A stretch of DNA of 64,000 nucleotides from contig JBGSOQ010000062.1 in NCBI GenBank assembly GCA_041739035.1, positions 1 to 64,000 on the forward strand. The letters are read 5' to 3'. Of the stretch, positions 23,917 to 33,131 are shown piece by piece. Under the pieces are notes generated by a model that saw nothing but the letters and a program-made list of their open reading frames with translations, was not told where the DNA came from and made no database searches. Both the position numbers and the translations under genes were made by a program. Each line of letters starts with the position of its first letter. Within the stretch, counting starts at the first letter, position 1. The stretch comes from XYD12-FULL-36-8 sp041739035. GTDB lineage: Bacteria; Bacteroidota; Ignavibacteria; Ignavibacteriales; Ignavibacteriaceae.

Positions 23917-24327
23917 ATGGATATGGAAGAGTTTCAAAGACAAATTGCAAATGGTTTTATAATTGAAAGAGTCAATCTTAGTCAGGCAACAATTGCTGAG
24001 GCTCTAAGGTTTAAAAAACATCTTGAAATGGATATAGAACTTGGATACAAAACAATTGTAGTTGATTTGAGTAACTGTAACTCGTTAGATCCGGCATTTA
24101 TAGGTGTCCTTGTTGTAACTCTGAAACAATTAATGCGACTTGGTGGCTCAATAAAAATTGTTAAACCAGGAATGTTTTCAAAATCAATGTTAAACCTTAC
24201 TGGAACAATTGAAAAATTTGAATTGTATGAATCTTTGGACAATGCAATGGCTAGTATGGTTATTAAAGAACAAAGAACCAGAGATTTTAGCAGTCGTGGA
24301 TTAGAACAACTGGCTTTGGCACAATAA
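23917..24327 (+). CDS. STAS-domain protein (anti-sigma factor antagonist-like)
   Basis: A 136-residue cytosolic protein. Residues about 15-110 match the STAS fold: IIERVNLSQATIAEALRFKK, KTIVVDLSNCNSLDPAFIGVLV, GGSIKIVKPGMFSKSML and a final helix. In SpoIIAA-type proteins the loop after the third strand reads D-S-S/T and its serine is phosphorylated. Here it is LDPAFIG (D58-P59-A60), so the usual phosphoacceptor is absent. It may be a non-phosphorylatable partner or use another control. No kinase or phosphatase partner is adjacent. It stands alone before two tRNA genes. Confidence 0.82.
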   Translation: MDMEEFQRQIANGFIIERVNLSQATIAEALRFKKHLEMDIELGYKTIVVDLSNCNSLDPAFIGVLVVTLKQLMRLGGSIKIVKPGMFSKSMLNLTGTIEKFELYESLDNAMASMVIKEQRTRDFSSRGLEQLALAQ

Positions 24328-24381
24328 GATTGACAAAAATTTTAAATTACCATAGTTTTACATTGCAATTTCAATTTGATT

Positions 24382-24457
24382 GCGAGCGTAACTCAGTTGG
24401 TAGAGTGTCAGCTTCCCAAGCTGGATGTCGCGGGTTCGATCCCCGTCGCTCGCTCCA
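24382..24457 (+). tRNA. tRNA-Gly (CCC)
   Basis: A cloverleaf of 76 nt: acceptor GCGAGCG/CGCTCGC, D-arm AACTCAGTTGGTAGAGT, anticodon stem TCAGC/GCTGG with loop TTCCCAA (anticodon CCC), T-arm GGGTTCGATCCCC. Discriminator T and CCA are encoded at the 3' end. Confidence 0.95.
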
Positions 24458-24541
24458 AAATCTTTACACTTATTTGGTTTTATTTTAGAAAAACTGCATA
24501 TTTGTCCACCAAATTATGAACAAATAGTTCATTAGAAATTT

Positions 24542-24616
24542 GGGCGTTTAGCTCAGTTGGTTTAGAGCATCTGCCTTACAAGCAGAGGGTCCGCGGTTCA
24601 AATCCGTGAACGCCCA
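24542..24616 (+). tRNA. tRNA-Val (TAC)
   Basis: A cloverleaf of 75 nt: acceptor GGGCGTT/AACGCCC, D-arm AGCTCAGTTGGTTTAGAGC, anticodon stem CTGC/GCAG region with loop CTTACAA (anticodon TAC), T-arm GCGGTTCAAATCCGT. The 3' CCA is not encoded (ACA follows), unlike the tRNA-Gly next to it. Confidence 0.95.
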
Positions 24617-24617
24617 C

Positions 24618-24645
24618 AAAAAATCCCTCTTTTGAGGGATTTTTT
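24618..24645 (+). terminator. Terminator after the tRNA pair
   Basis: AAATCCCTC, loop TTTT, GAGGGATTT followed by Ts. A-rich on the left and T-rich on the right, so it can serve both the tRNAs and the converging SSS symporter gene. Confidence 0.9.
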
Positions 24646-24664
24646 ATTTCATAATTAGTCGTTT

Positions 24665-26275
24665 TTATCTAAAATTCCACCAAAGTGCTATCAGAACGAT
24701 TAGTAATAGAATTGAAAATCCAATATTTATACTTCTCCATTTATACTTTATAACAGAAATATTTCTCGAATAAACCATTCCTTCAAGTTTATCTGCAGTA
24801 GGTTTTGCTGTTGAAAGACTAACAAGAACTAAAACGGCTGAAGAAACAATAAACAAAAATATCGCAAAGTGAAGAAAGTTTATGGATGCTATACTTTGTA
24901 AAAATGAATTTGACAAAGGATCAATTTTATTTTGGATTTCAATTATCAATCTAAATGATCCTAACACTAAACCAGTAATTAAAGATGCCATAGCGCCCTT
25001 TCCATTTACTCGCTTCCAAAAAATACCGAATAAAAATATTGCAGCAATTGGCGGAGAGATATATGCTTGAACACTTTGTAAATAGACATACATTCTATCA
25101 TCGCTTAAAATCCCGATGAATGGAATCCACAATAATCCTAACAAAACCATTACACCTGTTGCAATTCTTCCAAAAGCTACTGTAGATTTTTCATCAGCAT
25201 CAGGTCTAATTTTTTTGTAGATATCAATAGTTAGCAGGGTTGAAGTTGAATTAAACATTGCGCTTAGCGAGGACATTAACGCAGCTAATAATCCTGCTAC
25301 TACCAAACCTTTTAATCCGGATGGAAGCAGATTTGTAACCAGCCAGGCATATGTTCTATCGCCACTTACAGTACCATCAGAAATATAGAATGCAATTATG
25401 CCGGGAAGAATAAGAATAAAAACCGGCAGAATTTTTAGAAAACCTGCTAATATAGTTCCGCTTTGTGCGTTAGATAAATTTTTTGCACTTAGCACGCGCT
25501 GCACAATATATTGATCCGTGCACCAATACCAGATTCCAATTATTGGAGCACCAAAAATGATTCCTGTCCAGGGAAAATCTGGATCGCTTAGTGGTTTAAA
25601 CATGCTCCAGAAATCAACTGGAGTATTTGCAACAAGATTATTCCACCCGCCAGCTTTATCCAACCCAATTAAAGTAAGGGCAATCGAACCTCCGATTAAG
25701 ATTACGGTTTGAACAAGGTCAGTATAAATAACTGCCGAGAGTCCGCCCATAACCGTATAAATCCCGGTTATTAAAACGATAACGACGGCAGCAGTAACCA
25801 TATCCCACCCAACAACAGCATTAAGTAAAATTCCTCCAGCATATAATGCGATGGAAATTTTAGTTAAAACATAACCAATTATTGAGATAAAACTTAGATA
25901 GTACCGAGATACTGAGTTGTATCTTTTCTCAACAAACTCCGGCATAGTAAACACACCAGATTTTAAATAGAACGGTGTAAACACCCAGCCAAGAAGTAAT
26001 AGCATTAAACAAGCAAGCCATTCAAAATGTCCTACAGCCAAACCTGATTTTGATCCAGTTCCAGCTAACCCAATAAAATGTTCACTGGAAATATTAGTAG
26101 CAAATAAAGAAGCACCAATTGCAATCCATCCAATACTTCTGCCAGCAAGAAAATATTCTTCACTGCTTTTACTCTTATTACGGAAGTAGAAGCCGATGAA
26201 AAGCACAATTAAAATATACGAGATGATTATTATTGAATCGATAGTACTGAGATTAGGAATCATAATTAGTTCCAA
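24665..26275 (-). CDS. Sodium:solute symporter (SSS family)
   Basis: A 536-residue membrane protein with about 13-14 hydrophobic segments. Family signatures include SEEYFLAGRSIGWIAIGASLFATNISSEHFIGLAG, split by a GTGSK loop, and WYWCTDQYIVQRVLSAKN, as in SGLT-like sugar/sodium symporters of Bacteroidota. It uses the sodium gradient to import a small solute, probably a sugar or sugar acid. It is closely similar in layout to the symporter at 48486-50114. It ends next to the tRNA terminator; the gap to the CotH gene upstream is 74 bases, so shared transcription with that operon is possible. Confidence 0.9.
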   Translation of the reverse strand: MELIMIPNLSTIDSIIIISYILIVLFIGFYFRNKSKSSEEYFLAGRSIGWIAIGASLFATNISSEHFIGLAGTGSKSGLAVGHFEWLACLMLLLLGWVFTPFYLKSGVFTMPEFVEKRYNSVSRYYLSFISIIGYVLTKISIALYAGGILLNAVVGWDMVTAAVVIVLITGIYTVMGGLSAVIYTDLVQTVILIGGSIALTLIGLDKAGGWNNLVANTPVDFWSMFKPLSDPDFPWTGIIFGAPIIGIWYWCTDQYIVQRVLSAKNLSNAQSGTILAGFLKILPVFILILPGIIAFYISDGTVSGDRTYAWLVTNLLPSGLKGLVVAGLLAALMSSLSAMFNSTSTLLTIDIYKKIRPDADEKSTVAFGRIATGVMVLLGLLWIPFIGILSDDRMYVYLQSVQAYISPPIAAIFLFGIFWKRVNGKGAMASLITGLVLGSFRLIIEIQNKIDPLSNSFLQSIASINFLHFAIFLFIVSSAVLVLVSLSTAKPTADKLEGMVYSRNISVIKYKWRSINIGFSILLLIVLIALWWNFR

Positions 26276-26349
26276 TCTATTTTATGATTATAGATTAAAT
26301 ATGGCTTAAGGAAAACTTATTACAAGAAAATTTAGACCTACTAAGACTA

Positions 26350-28086
26350 CTATTTTAAAAGTATCATCTTTCTTGTCTGCACAAAACTCTGTCCTGAGTT
26401 TGCCGAAGGATCACCAGCCTGCAAACGATAAAAGTAAACTCCTGAAGATGGATTATGTTTTATAGATGATAGGTTGAATTCTACCTCATAACTTCCTGCG
26501 GGTTTTTCTTCATTAACAAGTGTTGCAACTTCATTTCCCAGCATGTCATAAATCTTTAATGTTTGCCAGCCGCTTACAGGTGACTGCCAACTAATTTTAG
26601 TACTTGGATTAAATGGATTTGGATAATTCTGTTCTAGTGAAAAAACGGAAGGTATTACCATATGATTTTCTTCAATATTCGTTGGCTCCCCTATCATATT
26701 ACTGTTCATCCAATTTAACCTATTTGTGATCCAGGTTTTTAGATAAATGATTTCCTGAATGTAAGTCTGAAAAACATATTTGTTTGGCCAAACCCAAACA
26801 CCAAGCACAGGCCATTTTTCAAAATTCCTTGTCTTTGATTCATCAAGAAGTATCGTAAGTGAATCTACATAATTAAATATTTTTTGACTGCTAAGTATAT
26901 CAGTCTTTACATTTTGCCAGCGTGCATAAACTTTATTTCTAAATGTTGTATCATCAAATAATTTTCTCCACCAATTAGGAGTTAGAAATGGTTCTCCTGA
27001 AGGGATATTCTGGTAATCAGTAAGATACTGCAGCTGCCATCCGTTTGTAAGCCAGCCATCATAGTAATCAGCATTTCCAAAACCAAGATTAAAATCCCAA
27101 ACCGGACCGGCATTTATTTTTGTGTTTCTACTATCTCTATCTTTATAAAGATAAGTACTTAATCTGTAGCCATCCACATTTTTGGCTAATTCATTAACAA
27201 GTAAAAAATCAACAAAAGAATCAGTATTTAAAAATTTTGGATAACCTGTTGCAGTATCTGAAATATTAATACTGTTTATCATCATTGTTTCAAATTGAAA
27301 AATTTTATTTTGTATATAATCTTTTTGCTGTAGAACAATTTCATCAGGTTTAGGGATATGATACTGATAGAAAACAGAATATGAAGATTGCGGATACGGG
27401 AGATATGTTGAATACCAGCCATCATTATTTTCCCCATCTGTTTTATCAATCTTAATAATATAACCGCCGGTAACTGCATCACCGAAGATATCCGTCGGTT
27501 CCATCTTTTTTATATTTACACGATTCACATCACGCTTTACTTTTTCAAGCAGAACATATACTCCAATATATTCATTATTTAAAACCACTTCACAAAACTT
27601 TGAACGGCTGGCATATCTGCCCATACTGCTTGCAATTTTATAAACCAGGACATCACGCATTAGACTTTTATCGTTATACGGGGCAAATAATATCCAATCG
27701 CTTTCTTCAGGAAAACCCATTAGTGAGATATCAAGATCATTACCTAAAGCATCTCTTGTTTCAACAGCATACTGTTTCTTCGGAAACCTTTGTGATGTTG
27801 AGCCGCGAATTTCAATTCCAATTTTCCCATTATAATTATTATAAGGATCTGTAAGATTATTCCTTATTCCTTCACCATTATAAATTACACCCATATCAGC
27901 GGTTATCTTTTCATCATCCACAATAATCTGCCCGTTTGTGTTTATAACAACAATGGGCAAATTTGAAGATGTAAATTCAATTAGTGATCCATCATTAACA
28001 GAAATAAATGAAACCTTTTCTGTTTGAGAAGATATTACACAGGTAAATGTGTAAAAAAACAATATGGATATGTAAAAATTTTTCAT
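26350..28086 (-). CDS. T9SS-exported CotH-type kinase
   Basis: A 578-residue product with signal peptide at 1-20. Residues about 85-460 form a CotH-like kinase domain: IEIRGSTSQRFPKKQYAVET (nucleotide-contacting Arg/Lys), GVYVLLEKVKRD, GGYIIKID and AGPVWDFNLGFGNAD (D331 in the metal-binding WDF motif). CotH proteins are atypical secreted protein kinases. The C-terminal 90 residues (LEQNYPNPFNPSTKISW ... KMILLK) are a Por sorting domain. It contains an in-frame insertion PSANSGQS encoded by a REP-like repeat (26391-26410). The gene overlaps the second CotH gene by 4 bases and is the last of the five-gene operon from 34205. Confidence 0.88.
   Translation of the reverse strand: MKNFYISILFFYTFTCVISSQTEKVSFISVNDGSLIEFTSSNLPIVVINTNGQIIVDDEKITADMGVIYNGEGIRNNLTDPYNNYNGKIGIEIRGSTSQRFPKKQYAVETRDALGNDLDISLMGFPEESDWILFAPYNDKSLMRDVLVYKIASSMGRYASRSKFCEVVLNNEYIGVYVLLEKVKRDVNRVNIKKMEPTDIFGDAVTGGYIIKIDKTDGENNDGWYSTYLPYPQSSYSVFYQYHIPKPDEIVLQQKDYIQNKIFQFETMMINSINISDTATGYPKFLNTDSFVDFLLVNELAKNVDGYRLSTYLYKDRDSRNTKINAGPVWDFNLGFGNADYYDGWLTNGWQLQYLTDYQNIPSGEPFLTPNWWRKLFDDTTFRNKVYARWQNVKTDILSSQKIFNYVDSLTILLDESKTRNFEKWPVLGVWVWPNKYVFQTYIQEIIYLKTWITNRLNWMNSNMIGEPTNIEENHMVIPSVFSLEQNYPNPFNPSTKISWQSPVSGWQTLKIYDMLGNEVATLVNEEKPAGSYEVEFNLSSIKHNPSSGVYFYRLQAGDPSANSGQSFVQTRKMILLK
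26391..26410 (-). repeat. REP-like repeat inside a coding region
   Basis: The minus strand reads TCCTTCGGCAAACTCAGGAC, which differs at two positions from the intergenic copy at 9036. It adds about eight codons between the AGD and FVQTRKM parts of the sorting domain and keeps the frame open. Confidence 0.7.
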
Positions 28087-31000
28087 TTTAGTAATAATAA
28101 TTTTTTTGTATTTATAAAATTATCTGCTTGTATTCTGTAGAAATAAACTCCACTTGATAATTTGCTTGCATCAAATTGTATTAAATACTTTCCGGGGTTT
28201 TTAAACTCATTTACAAGGGTAGCTATTTCATTCCCAATTATATCATAAACTTTTAAAGTAATATTAGAAGCTTTAGGAATATTAAATCTGATATTTGTTG
28301 TTGGATTAAACGGATTAGGATAATTCTGTAACAGCGCAAACTCAGCTGGCAATGTGCTTTCTTCATTTTCTGCATTTACAAAAGTATCATTTATTTTACC
28401 AGGTGTACCGTACCCAACTGAAGCAGCCCAATTCTCCCCAAGTGTGTTATCAAAATCCGGATTCTTTAAGGATAATGTTGGCCCATTTCCATCCGGTTGA
28501 GTTGGCCACGGAACAGCGTCATCAAAAACTAGTGAATCCATTAAAATCATTTGATCATCATAAAGTCTGATCAATTCCCCGCTCCCGCTTAAACCAAACC
28601 CTACATTCCCGATAAAATTATTTACTTCAGGAAATAGCGGTTTGAACAATGAAGTATCTACACATAAAACTAGATATGAGTTCGAATCTAATACTGTACC
28701 CTGAGGGATTAAAAAACTGTGGGCATCATCGGAATCTTTAAATATCCATCCTGAAATATTTACAGAATTATTACTATTATTATAAAGTTCAATCCAATCT
28801 TCTGTATTAAATGATAATGATGCATTATAATTAATTTCATTTATAACAATTTTTGGAACGCTAAAGTTTGAATCAATTGCGAATACTGCATTAAGAGTGA
28901 TTGTACCATTTAATGAAATCAACAAAGAATCATTTGTAGATGTACTTGAACCTTCCCATCTTACAAAACGGTAACCTTGCTTAGGCTGCGCAGAAATATT
29001 TATTGGAATACCCAAAAAATATGTACCACTCCAATTGGGAAGATTAATATCTAGTGAATTAATTTGAATATGACCCATAGTTGTATCAGCATTATATAGA
29101 TTCACCTGTGCAACACCTGCAAGACTAAAGTATTGCATAAAATGCGCTCTCATATAATTCAATCGATTTGAGGCAAAGGTTCTCAGAACTTGAACATTAC
29201 TTAACCAACCATCATACGTAAATTGATTCCATCTATTGGAATGTCTGGCGATTTCGGGTGTAATGATTGACGAGATACCATTAATTGTGTTAACAACATC
29301 AGCTGGATTGAAAATAGTATTGGAAAAATCTGCAAAGCCATTAATAAATTCATATCTAAAAGAATTATTAACAACTAATTTTCTTAACATTAAAGTAGAC
29401 CAAGGTGGATTCGGCCAACCAGGTCCATTTGCTGCTAAAGCAAATTGTAATGTATTATGCAGATAACTATTGGGATCAAGAAATCCAAAACCAAAATCGG
29501 TATCGTATAAGAGCCAGCGCCATTTACCATTACTCTTTGTTTTCCAATACTTTATATTATTACCCGGCCAATCTGTATTCGCAAAGTAAATTTCCGAAAT
29601 TTGATACCTGATAAAATTATCTATCTCCATCTTGGATTTTACATATTCATAATTTGATGGAATTGCCATACTGTTATTTTCAATAAATGAATATAACTCG
29701 AGATATTCTTCATCACTACCCTCAACTATCTCAGCATAATTTTCAAGTATATCAACGCTATCAGGATTTACATTATGATGTTGAGCAATAAAGTTTTCAT
29801 TAATTTTTTCACGAATATTATGTATTCCCCAATATTGCCCATTAATAAAAACAATAGCTGGACGATAATCAGCTTTATCAATATCCACATCATCTACAAG
29901 GCTTGTCATTAAAGCATCTCTAAACATTGTATTACCCCAATCGTTGCCAGCATTACGCAGTACAAAGGATTCATATTCAGTAAACGGAAGTTCATCAAAT
30001 AGTTTATAACTCAAGGTACTGTATCCATACATTCCTCTTGCAAATAGAGCAAGAGATTTTTGAGCATTACCTCTGCTCCAATTACCAAAAATCTTAACAC
30101 CCATATCGATTCCAAATCCCTTTGAACCATTCGCTTCAAAAAGCTCAACATGAACTGGTTTTTCCCAATCCTGCCAGAAGTTCGCTCCAAAATGCGGAAA
30201 TTCAGGTTCTGCACTATCACCCATCGCATAAATACCGTATTCTTCATCAAAGAAATTACCAGGATCAGTAGAGAGTGAAACTACAGCAAGTGTGGATTGA
30301 AAATTAATAAAGTATGAATTTGTGATCGTTTTACTTGGTAGCATCCCTGGGCTAAATGTTTTAATACGTAATACTTTTGTTGAATTGATTTGAATTGGGC
30401 TTGTATACGGTGTGGATGTTTCTTTTGGTTCAGAACCATCTAATGTATAATAAATATTATCATTAACTATAACTGGAGTTATACTAACTGTAATTGGAAC
30501 AGAATAAAATCCACCGCTTGTTGAAATAATAGGATCACCTACGCTACCAGTAAACCCCTGAGTTGTGTTACTATCGCCAGGTGTGGCTTCTGAAAATAAA
30601 AACCAATTACTGCTTCCATCAGGTTGTCTACCATAAGAAATATCTGGTCCTATAGATCCGAAGGTAACCTCATCAACAGTTATGTTCTGTGGATTAGTTA
30701 AAACAATTGTTTCACCAGCAGAACTTAATTTAAAATTTGTGTGAAGATATTTATTCGGCAGTTCTAGAAGCGGATTCACTCCATTTTGATTTTCTGGAAT
30801 TACATTCATTCCTAATGACAAAAACGGAATTAACGTAAGATCTGAAGAACCCGTCCCATAATTATGAACCTGCATAGCAAGAACATTATTTCCATTCTGT
30901 AAAAGGGATTGAAAATTATCAATAAGATATGCATTTGGTTTTTCTCCATAAACAATTAGTGGTTCTGTATATGTCGATGCAGATTCATCAAAAGTTGGTG

Positions 31001-31628
31001 GAATGTTTACAGTTCCAATATTTGCCCGTGCTATTTCAACTCCATTTAAGTATGCTACAAATGCATCATCATAATCAACATGAAGCACTGCCATTTTTAC
31101 ATTATTTACATTCTGCACAGAAAATGTCTTACGAATGTACACGGAATTCACAGAAGTTGGCACTATGGTTGAATCATCACCATCACCAAATCCAAATCCA
31201 CTAGGGCCGGATGTCCAGGATTGATCATCATATCCCAGGTTTTTCCAGCTCGCAGATGGTTCACTTGTTCCCAATCTATATTTGCAAACATCACCCCAGT
31301 CGATTACAGTTTCCCAATGTCTAACATATTCAGTTCTGTTTTTATCACTTGCAAAAATCAGTAGGTGATCTTTTGGTGCTATAGTTAATGATGGTAAAAT
31401 CCATTTGTACGGTGTACTTACATCATCCGATAGTCCGTATCCTGAAAGATCAACAGAAGTGCTTTCTGAATTATATATTTCTATCCAATCCGAAAAATCT
31501 TCATCCTCATCAGCAATAGTAAAACTATTTGAAGACATCATCTCATTGATATAAACTTGTTGAGCATATGACACCTCAACAAAAAATAATATTATAAAAA
31601 AGTTTAGTAATAGAGCAATTTTTTTCAT
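28083..31628 (-). CDS. Large T9SS-exported CotH kinase with lamin-tail domains
   Basis: A 1181-residue multidomain protein. In order: signal peptide (1-22); lamin-tail domain (about 24-110, VYINEMMSSNSFTIADED ... WIEIYN); jelly-roll binding domain (about 115-265); partial second lamin-tail (about 280-345); HEX_C-like segment (about 365-440, YYTLDGSEPKETSTPYTSPI); CotH kinase (about 480-800) with the metal motif RWLLYDTDFGFGF; an InlB-type repeat (GYRFVRWEGSS ... NAVF); third lamin-tail (about 925-1060, INEINYNASLSFNTEDWIE); and a Por sorting domain (QNYPNPFNPTTNIRF). It is likely a cell-surface protein kinase on a long adhesive scaffold. It follows the DUF4956 gene by 16 bases. Confidence 0.88.
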   Translation of the reverse strand: MKKIALLLNFFIILFFVEVSYAQQVYINEMMSSNSFTIADEDEDFSDWIEIYNSESTSVDLSGYGLSDDVSTPYKWILPSLTIAPKDHLLIFASDKNRTEYVRHWETVIDWGDVCKYRLGTSEPSASWKNLGYDDQSWTSGPSGFGFGDGDDSTIVPTSVNSVYIRKTFSVQNVNNVKMAVLHVDYDDAFVAYLNGVEIARANIGTVNIPPTFDESASTYTEPLIVYGEKPNAYLIDNFQSLLQNGNNVLAMQVHNYGTGSSDLTLIPFLSLGMNVIPENQNGVNPLLELPNKYLHTNFKLSSAGETIVLTNPQNITVDEVTFGSIGPDISYGRQPDGSSNWFLFSEATPGDSNTTQGFTGSVGDPIISTSGGFYSVPITVSITPVIVNDNIYYTLDGSEPKETSTPYTSPIQINSTKVLRIKTFSPGMLPSKTITNSYFINFQSTLAVVSLSTDPGNFFDEEYGIYAMGDSAEPEFPHFGANFWQDWEKPVHVELFEANGSKGFGIDMGVKIFGNWSRGNAQKSLALFARGMYGYSTLSYKLFDELPFTEYESFVLRNAGNDWGNTMFRDALMTSLVDDVDIDKADYRPAIVFINGQYWGIHNIREKINENFIAQHHNVNPDSVDILENYAEIVEGSDEEYLELYSFIENNSMAIPSNYEYVKSKMEIDNFIRYQISEIYFANTDWPGNNIKYWKTKSNGKWRWLLYDTDFGFGFLDPNSYLHNTLQFALAANGPGWPNPPWSTLMLRKLVVNNSFRYEFINGFADFSNTIFNPADVVNTINGISSIITPEIARHSNRWNQFTYDGWLSNVQVLRTFASNRLNYMRAHFMQYFSLAGVAQVNLYNADTTMGHIQINSLDINLPNWSGTYFLGIPINISAQPKQGYRFVRWEGSSTSTNDSLLISLNGTITLNAVFAIDSNFSVPKIVINEINYNASLSFNTEDWIELYNNSNNSVNISGWIFKDSDDAHSFLIPQGTVLDSNSYLVLCVDTSLFKPLFPEVNNFIGNVGFGLSGSGELIRLYDDQMILMDSLVFDDAVPWPTQPDGNGPTLSLKNPDFDNTLGENWAASVGYGTPGKINDTFVNAENEESTLPAEFALLQNYPNPFNPTTNIRFNIPKASNITLKVYDIIGNEIATLVNEFKNPGKYLIQFDASKLSSGVYFYRIQADNFINTKKLLLLK

Positions 31629-31644
31629 TTGATTTTTCGACTAA

Positions 31645-32322
31645 TTAAAAGTTCTCTTCATCAAAAAAGAGATTTACATTATTAACACCTTTAGTGGTTC
31701 TTAATTGATTAACAAATTCTGCAGTAAACTTAACATCCTTGAGCACTATATGATATGATAATTCAAGAGAATCACTTTCCATTAAGGCTTTTGTATTTAT
31801 AAGCTTACTGTTTTTACAATATTTTTGAAAAATGGAAATGAACGGTGCTTCTTCATAACCTCCATTAGCATTAAACGAAAACTGAAGCAGAAAATCTTTT
31901 TTAGATGGACTCGCCGCATGAGTTTTAGTTAATACATATAATATCAAACCAATAAATATGGTACTTGCTAAAGCTAAAGCATGTAAGCCAACTCCGCTTG
32001 CCATTCCGATTGCAAGTGCAAAGAAAATAAATATTATATCCTGAGTTTCTTTTATAGCTGTTCTGAATCGGATTATAGACATTGCACCAACTAACCCAAA
32101 AGCACGAGCAAGGTTATTACCAATTACCATAATCACAACAGAAGTAATTAGTGCAAGCACTATTAACGAATTAATAAATGAATATGACATGCCCGGCCCA
32201 CGATACGTTAAGCGATAAAATAAAGAAATTAGTAGTCCGCAAATAAGTGAGACTACCAGGTTTTCAAATACCTCACCAATCGAAAGTGACACACTTAGTA
32301 CATTTTGGAAATCATCCAGCAT
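31645..32322 (-). CDS. DUF4956 membrane protein
   Basis: A 225-residue protein with about four membrane segments in residues 18-140, then a cytosolic domain of about 80 residues. The hallmark ARAFGLVGAMSIIRFRTAIK followed by ETQDIIFIFFALAIGMASGV identifies DUF4956. The C-terminal part has a beta-alpha-beta pattern like small regulatory domains. In many bacteria DUF4956 genes lie beside VTC-type polyphosphate polymerase and CotH genes, as here. A membrane conduit or partner for the polymerase, analogous to the membrane part of the yeast VTC complex, is inference. It overlaps the polymerase gene by 11 bases. Confidence 0.87.
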   Translation of the reverse strand: MLDDFQNVLSVSLSIGEVFENLVVSLICGLLISLFYRLTYRGPGMSYSFINSLIVLALITSVVIMVIGNNLARAFGLVGAMSIIRFRTAIKETQDIIFIFFALAIGMASGVGLHALALASTIFIGLILYVLTKTHAASPSKKDFLLQFSFNANGGYEEAPFISIFQKYCKNSKLINTKALMESDSLELSYHIVLKDVKFTAEFVNQLRTTKGVNNVNLFFDEENF

Positions 32323-33130
32323 TTTTAATTACTTCTTTCAAGCTTCTGATTATAGATCCACTAGAAATCAATGGGATTACCAGATCTTTTTTATTAACAA
32401 ATCTGTTTAACTCATTATGACTATCAACACTTATAGTGTATTTAGAAATTGCACGCCTGTTTAATTCAAATCTTCTTACAATTTTTTGCAACCACGTTGG
32501 AAAACCATTAAAAAATTTTAATTCGAGAATAAAATTTCCTGGCATCGAATATTTTAAGGACTTATCATCATACAACTCTGAGATCCTTGGTAATGGTTTT
32601 GATCTTAAATTTTTATCAAATGTAATTCTTAATGTTGAATCGTGTTTGGAGTAAAAAGCTTCTCTTTCATAGGTAACCAATGCTATAGGCGAATAATTCT
32701 TGGTTTTAAGTAGAAAGAAGAATTTACTCGCATCACTTTTTGCATCCAGAAAGTTTTTTTTCTTTAATAAGTATTTTTCACAGTTAGCGGTTTGTAATAA
32801 AATATCTAGATCTGAATAAAGTAAGGGTGCCCGGTTTTTATAGATATGATTTTCATATTTCCTTTTTATTTCAAGAAAAACCAAGCTGTCAGATTTTTTA
32901 AAGTTATACCCTCTAATTCTTAATTTTTTTCTGATTTTTATACCAGCAAGTTTGTCTCTATAATCATCTAATCTCATAGTATCATAATAAATACTTTTTA
33001 CAGTATACTCTTTATCGCTCTCTCTGTCAGCATATTCATCAATAAAAACAAATGGATATATTGCTTCTCGAAGTTCATCTAACTTATCTAAAGGAACAAG
33101 AAATTTATATTCAAGCCGCATTGGTTTCAT
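32312..33130 (-). CDS. Polyphosphate polymerase (VTC domain)
   Basis: A 272-residue protein that is one triphosphate-tunnel (VTC) domain. Charged residues expected to line the tunnel appear in family order: EYKFLVP (K9), RIRGY (R71, R73), LEIKRK (K89), YEREAF (R156), LRITFD (R168), LELKFF (E203) and SKYTIS (K230). In yeast Vtc4 the equivalent set binds ATP and metal and grows the polyphosphate chain. The protein has no membrane segment, so export or anchoring would need the DUF4956 partner, whose gene overlaps it by 11 bases. The HlyD-like gene ends one base upstream. It is cytosolic, with its product likely channelled to the envelope. Confidence 0.88.
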   Translation of the reverse strand: MKPMRLEYKFLVPLDKLDELREAIYPFVFIDEYADRESDKEYTVKSIYYDTMRLDDYRDKLAGIKIRKKLRIRGYNFKKSDSLVFLEIKRKYENHIYKNRAPLLYSDLDILLQTANCEKYLLKKKNFLDAKSDASKFFFLLKTKNYSPIALVTYEREAFYSKHDSTLRITFDKNLRSKPLPRISELYDDKSLKYSMPGNFILELKFFNGFPTWLQKIVRRFELNRRAISKYTISVDSHNELNRFVNKKDLVIPLISSGSIIRSLKEVIKNAG

Positions 33131-33131
33131 T

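Noticed and set aside
24382..24616. tRNA pair as an integration site for a mobile element
   Set aside because: No integrase and no duplicated tRNA 3' end are visible nearby.
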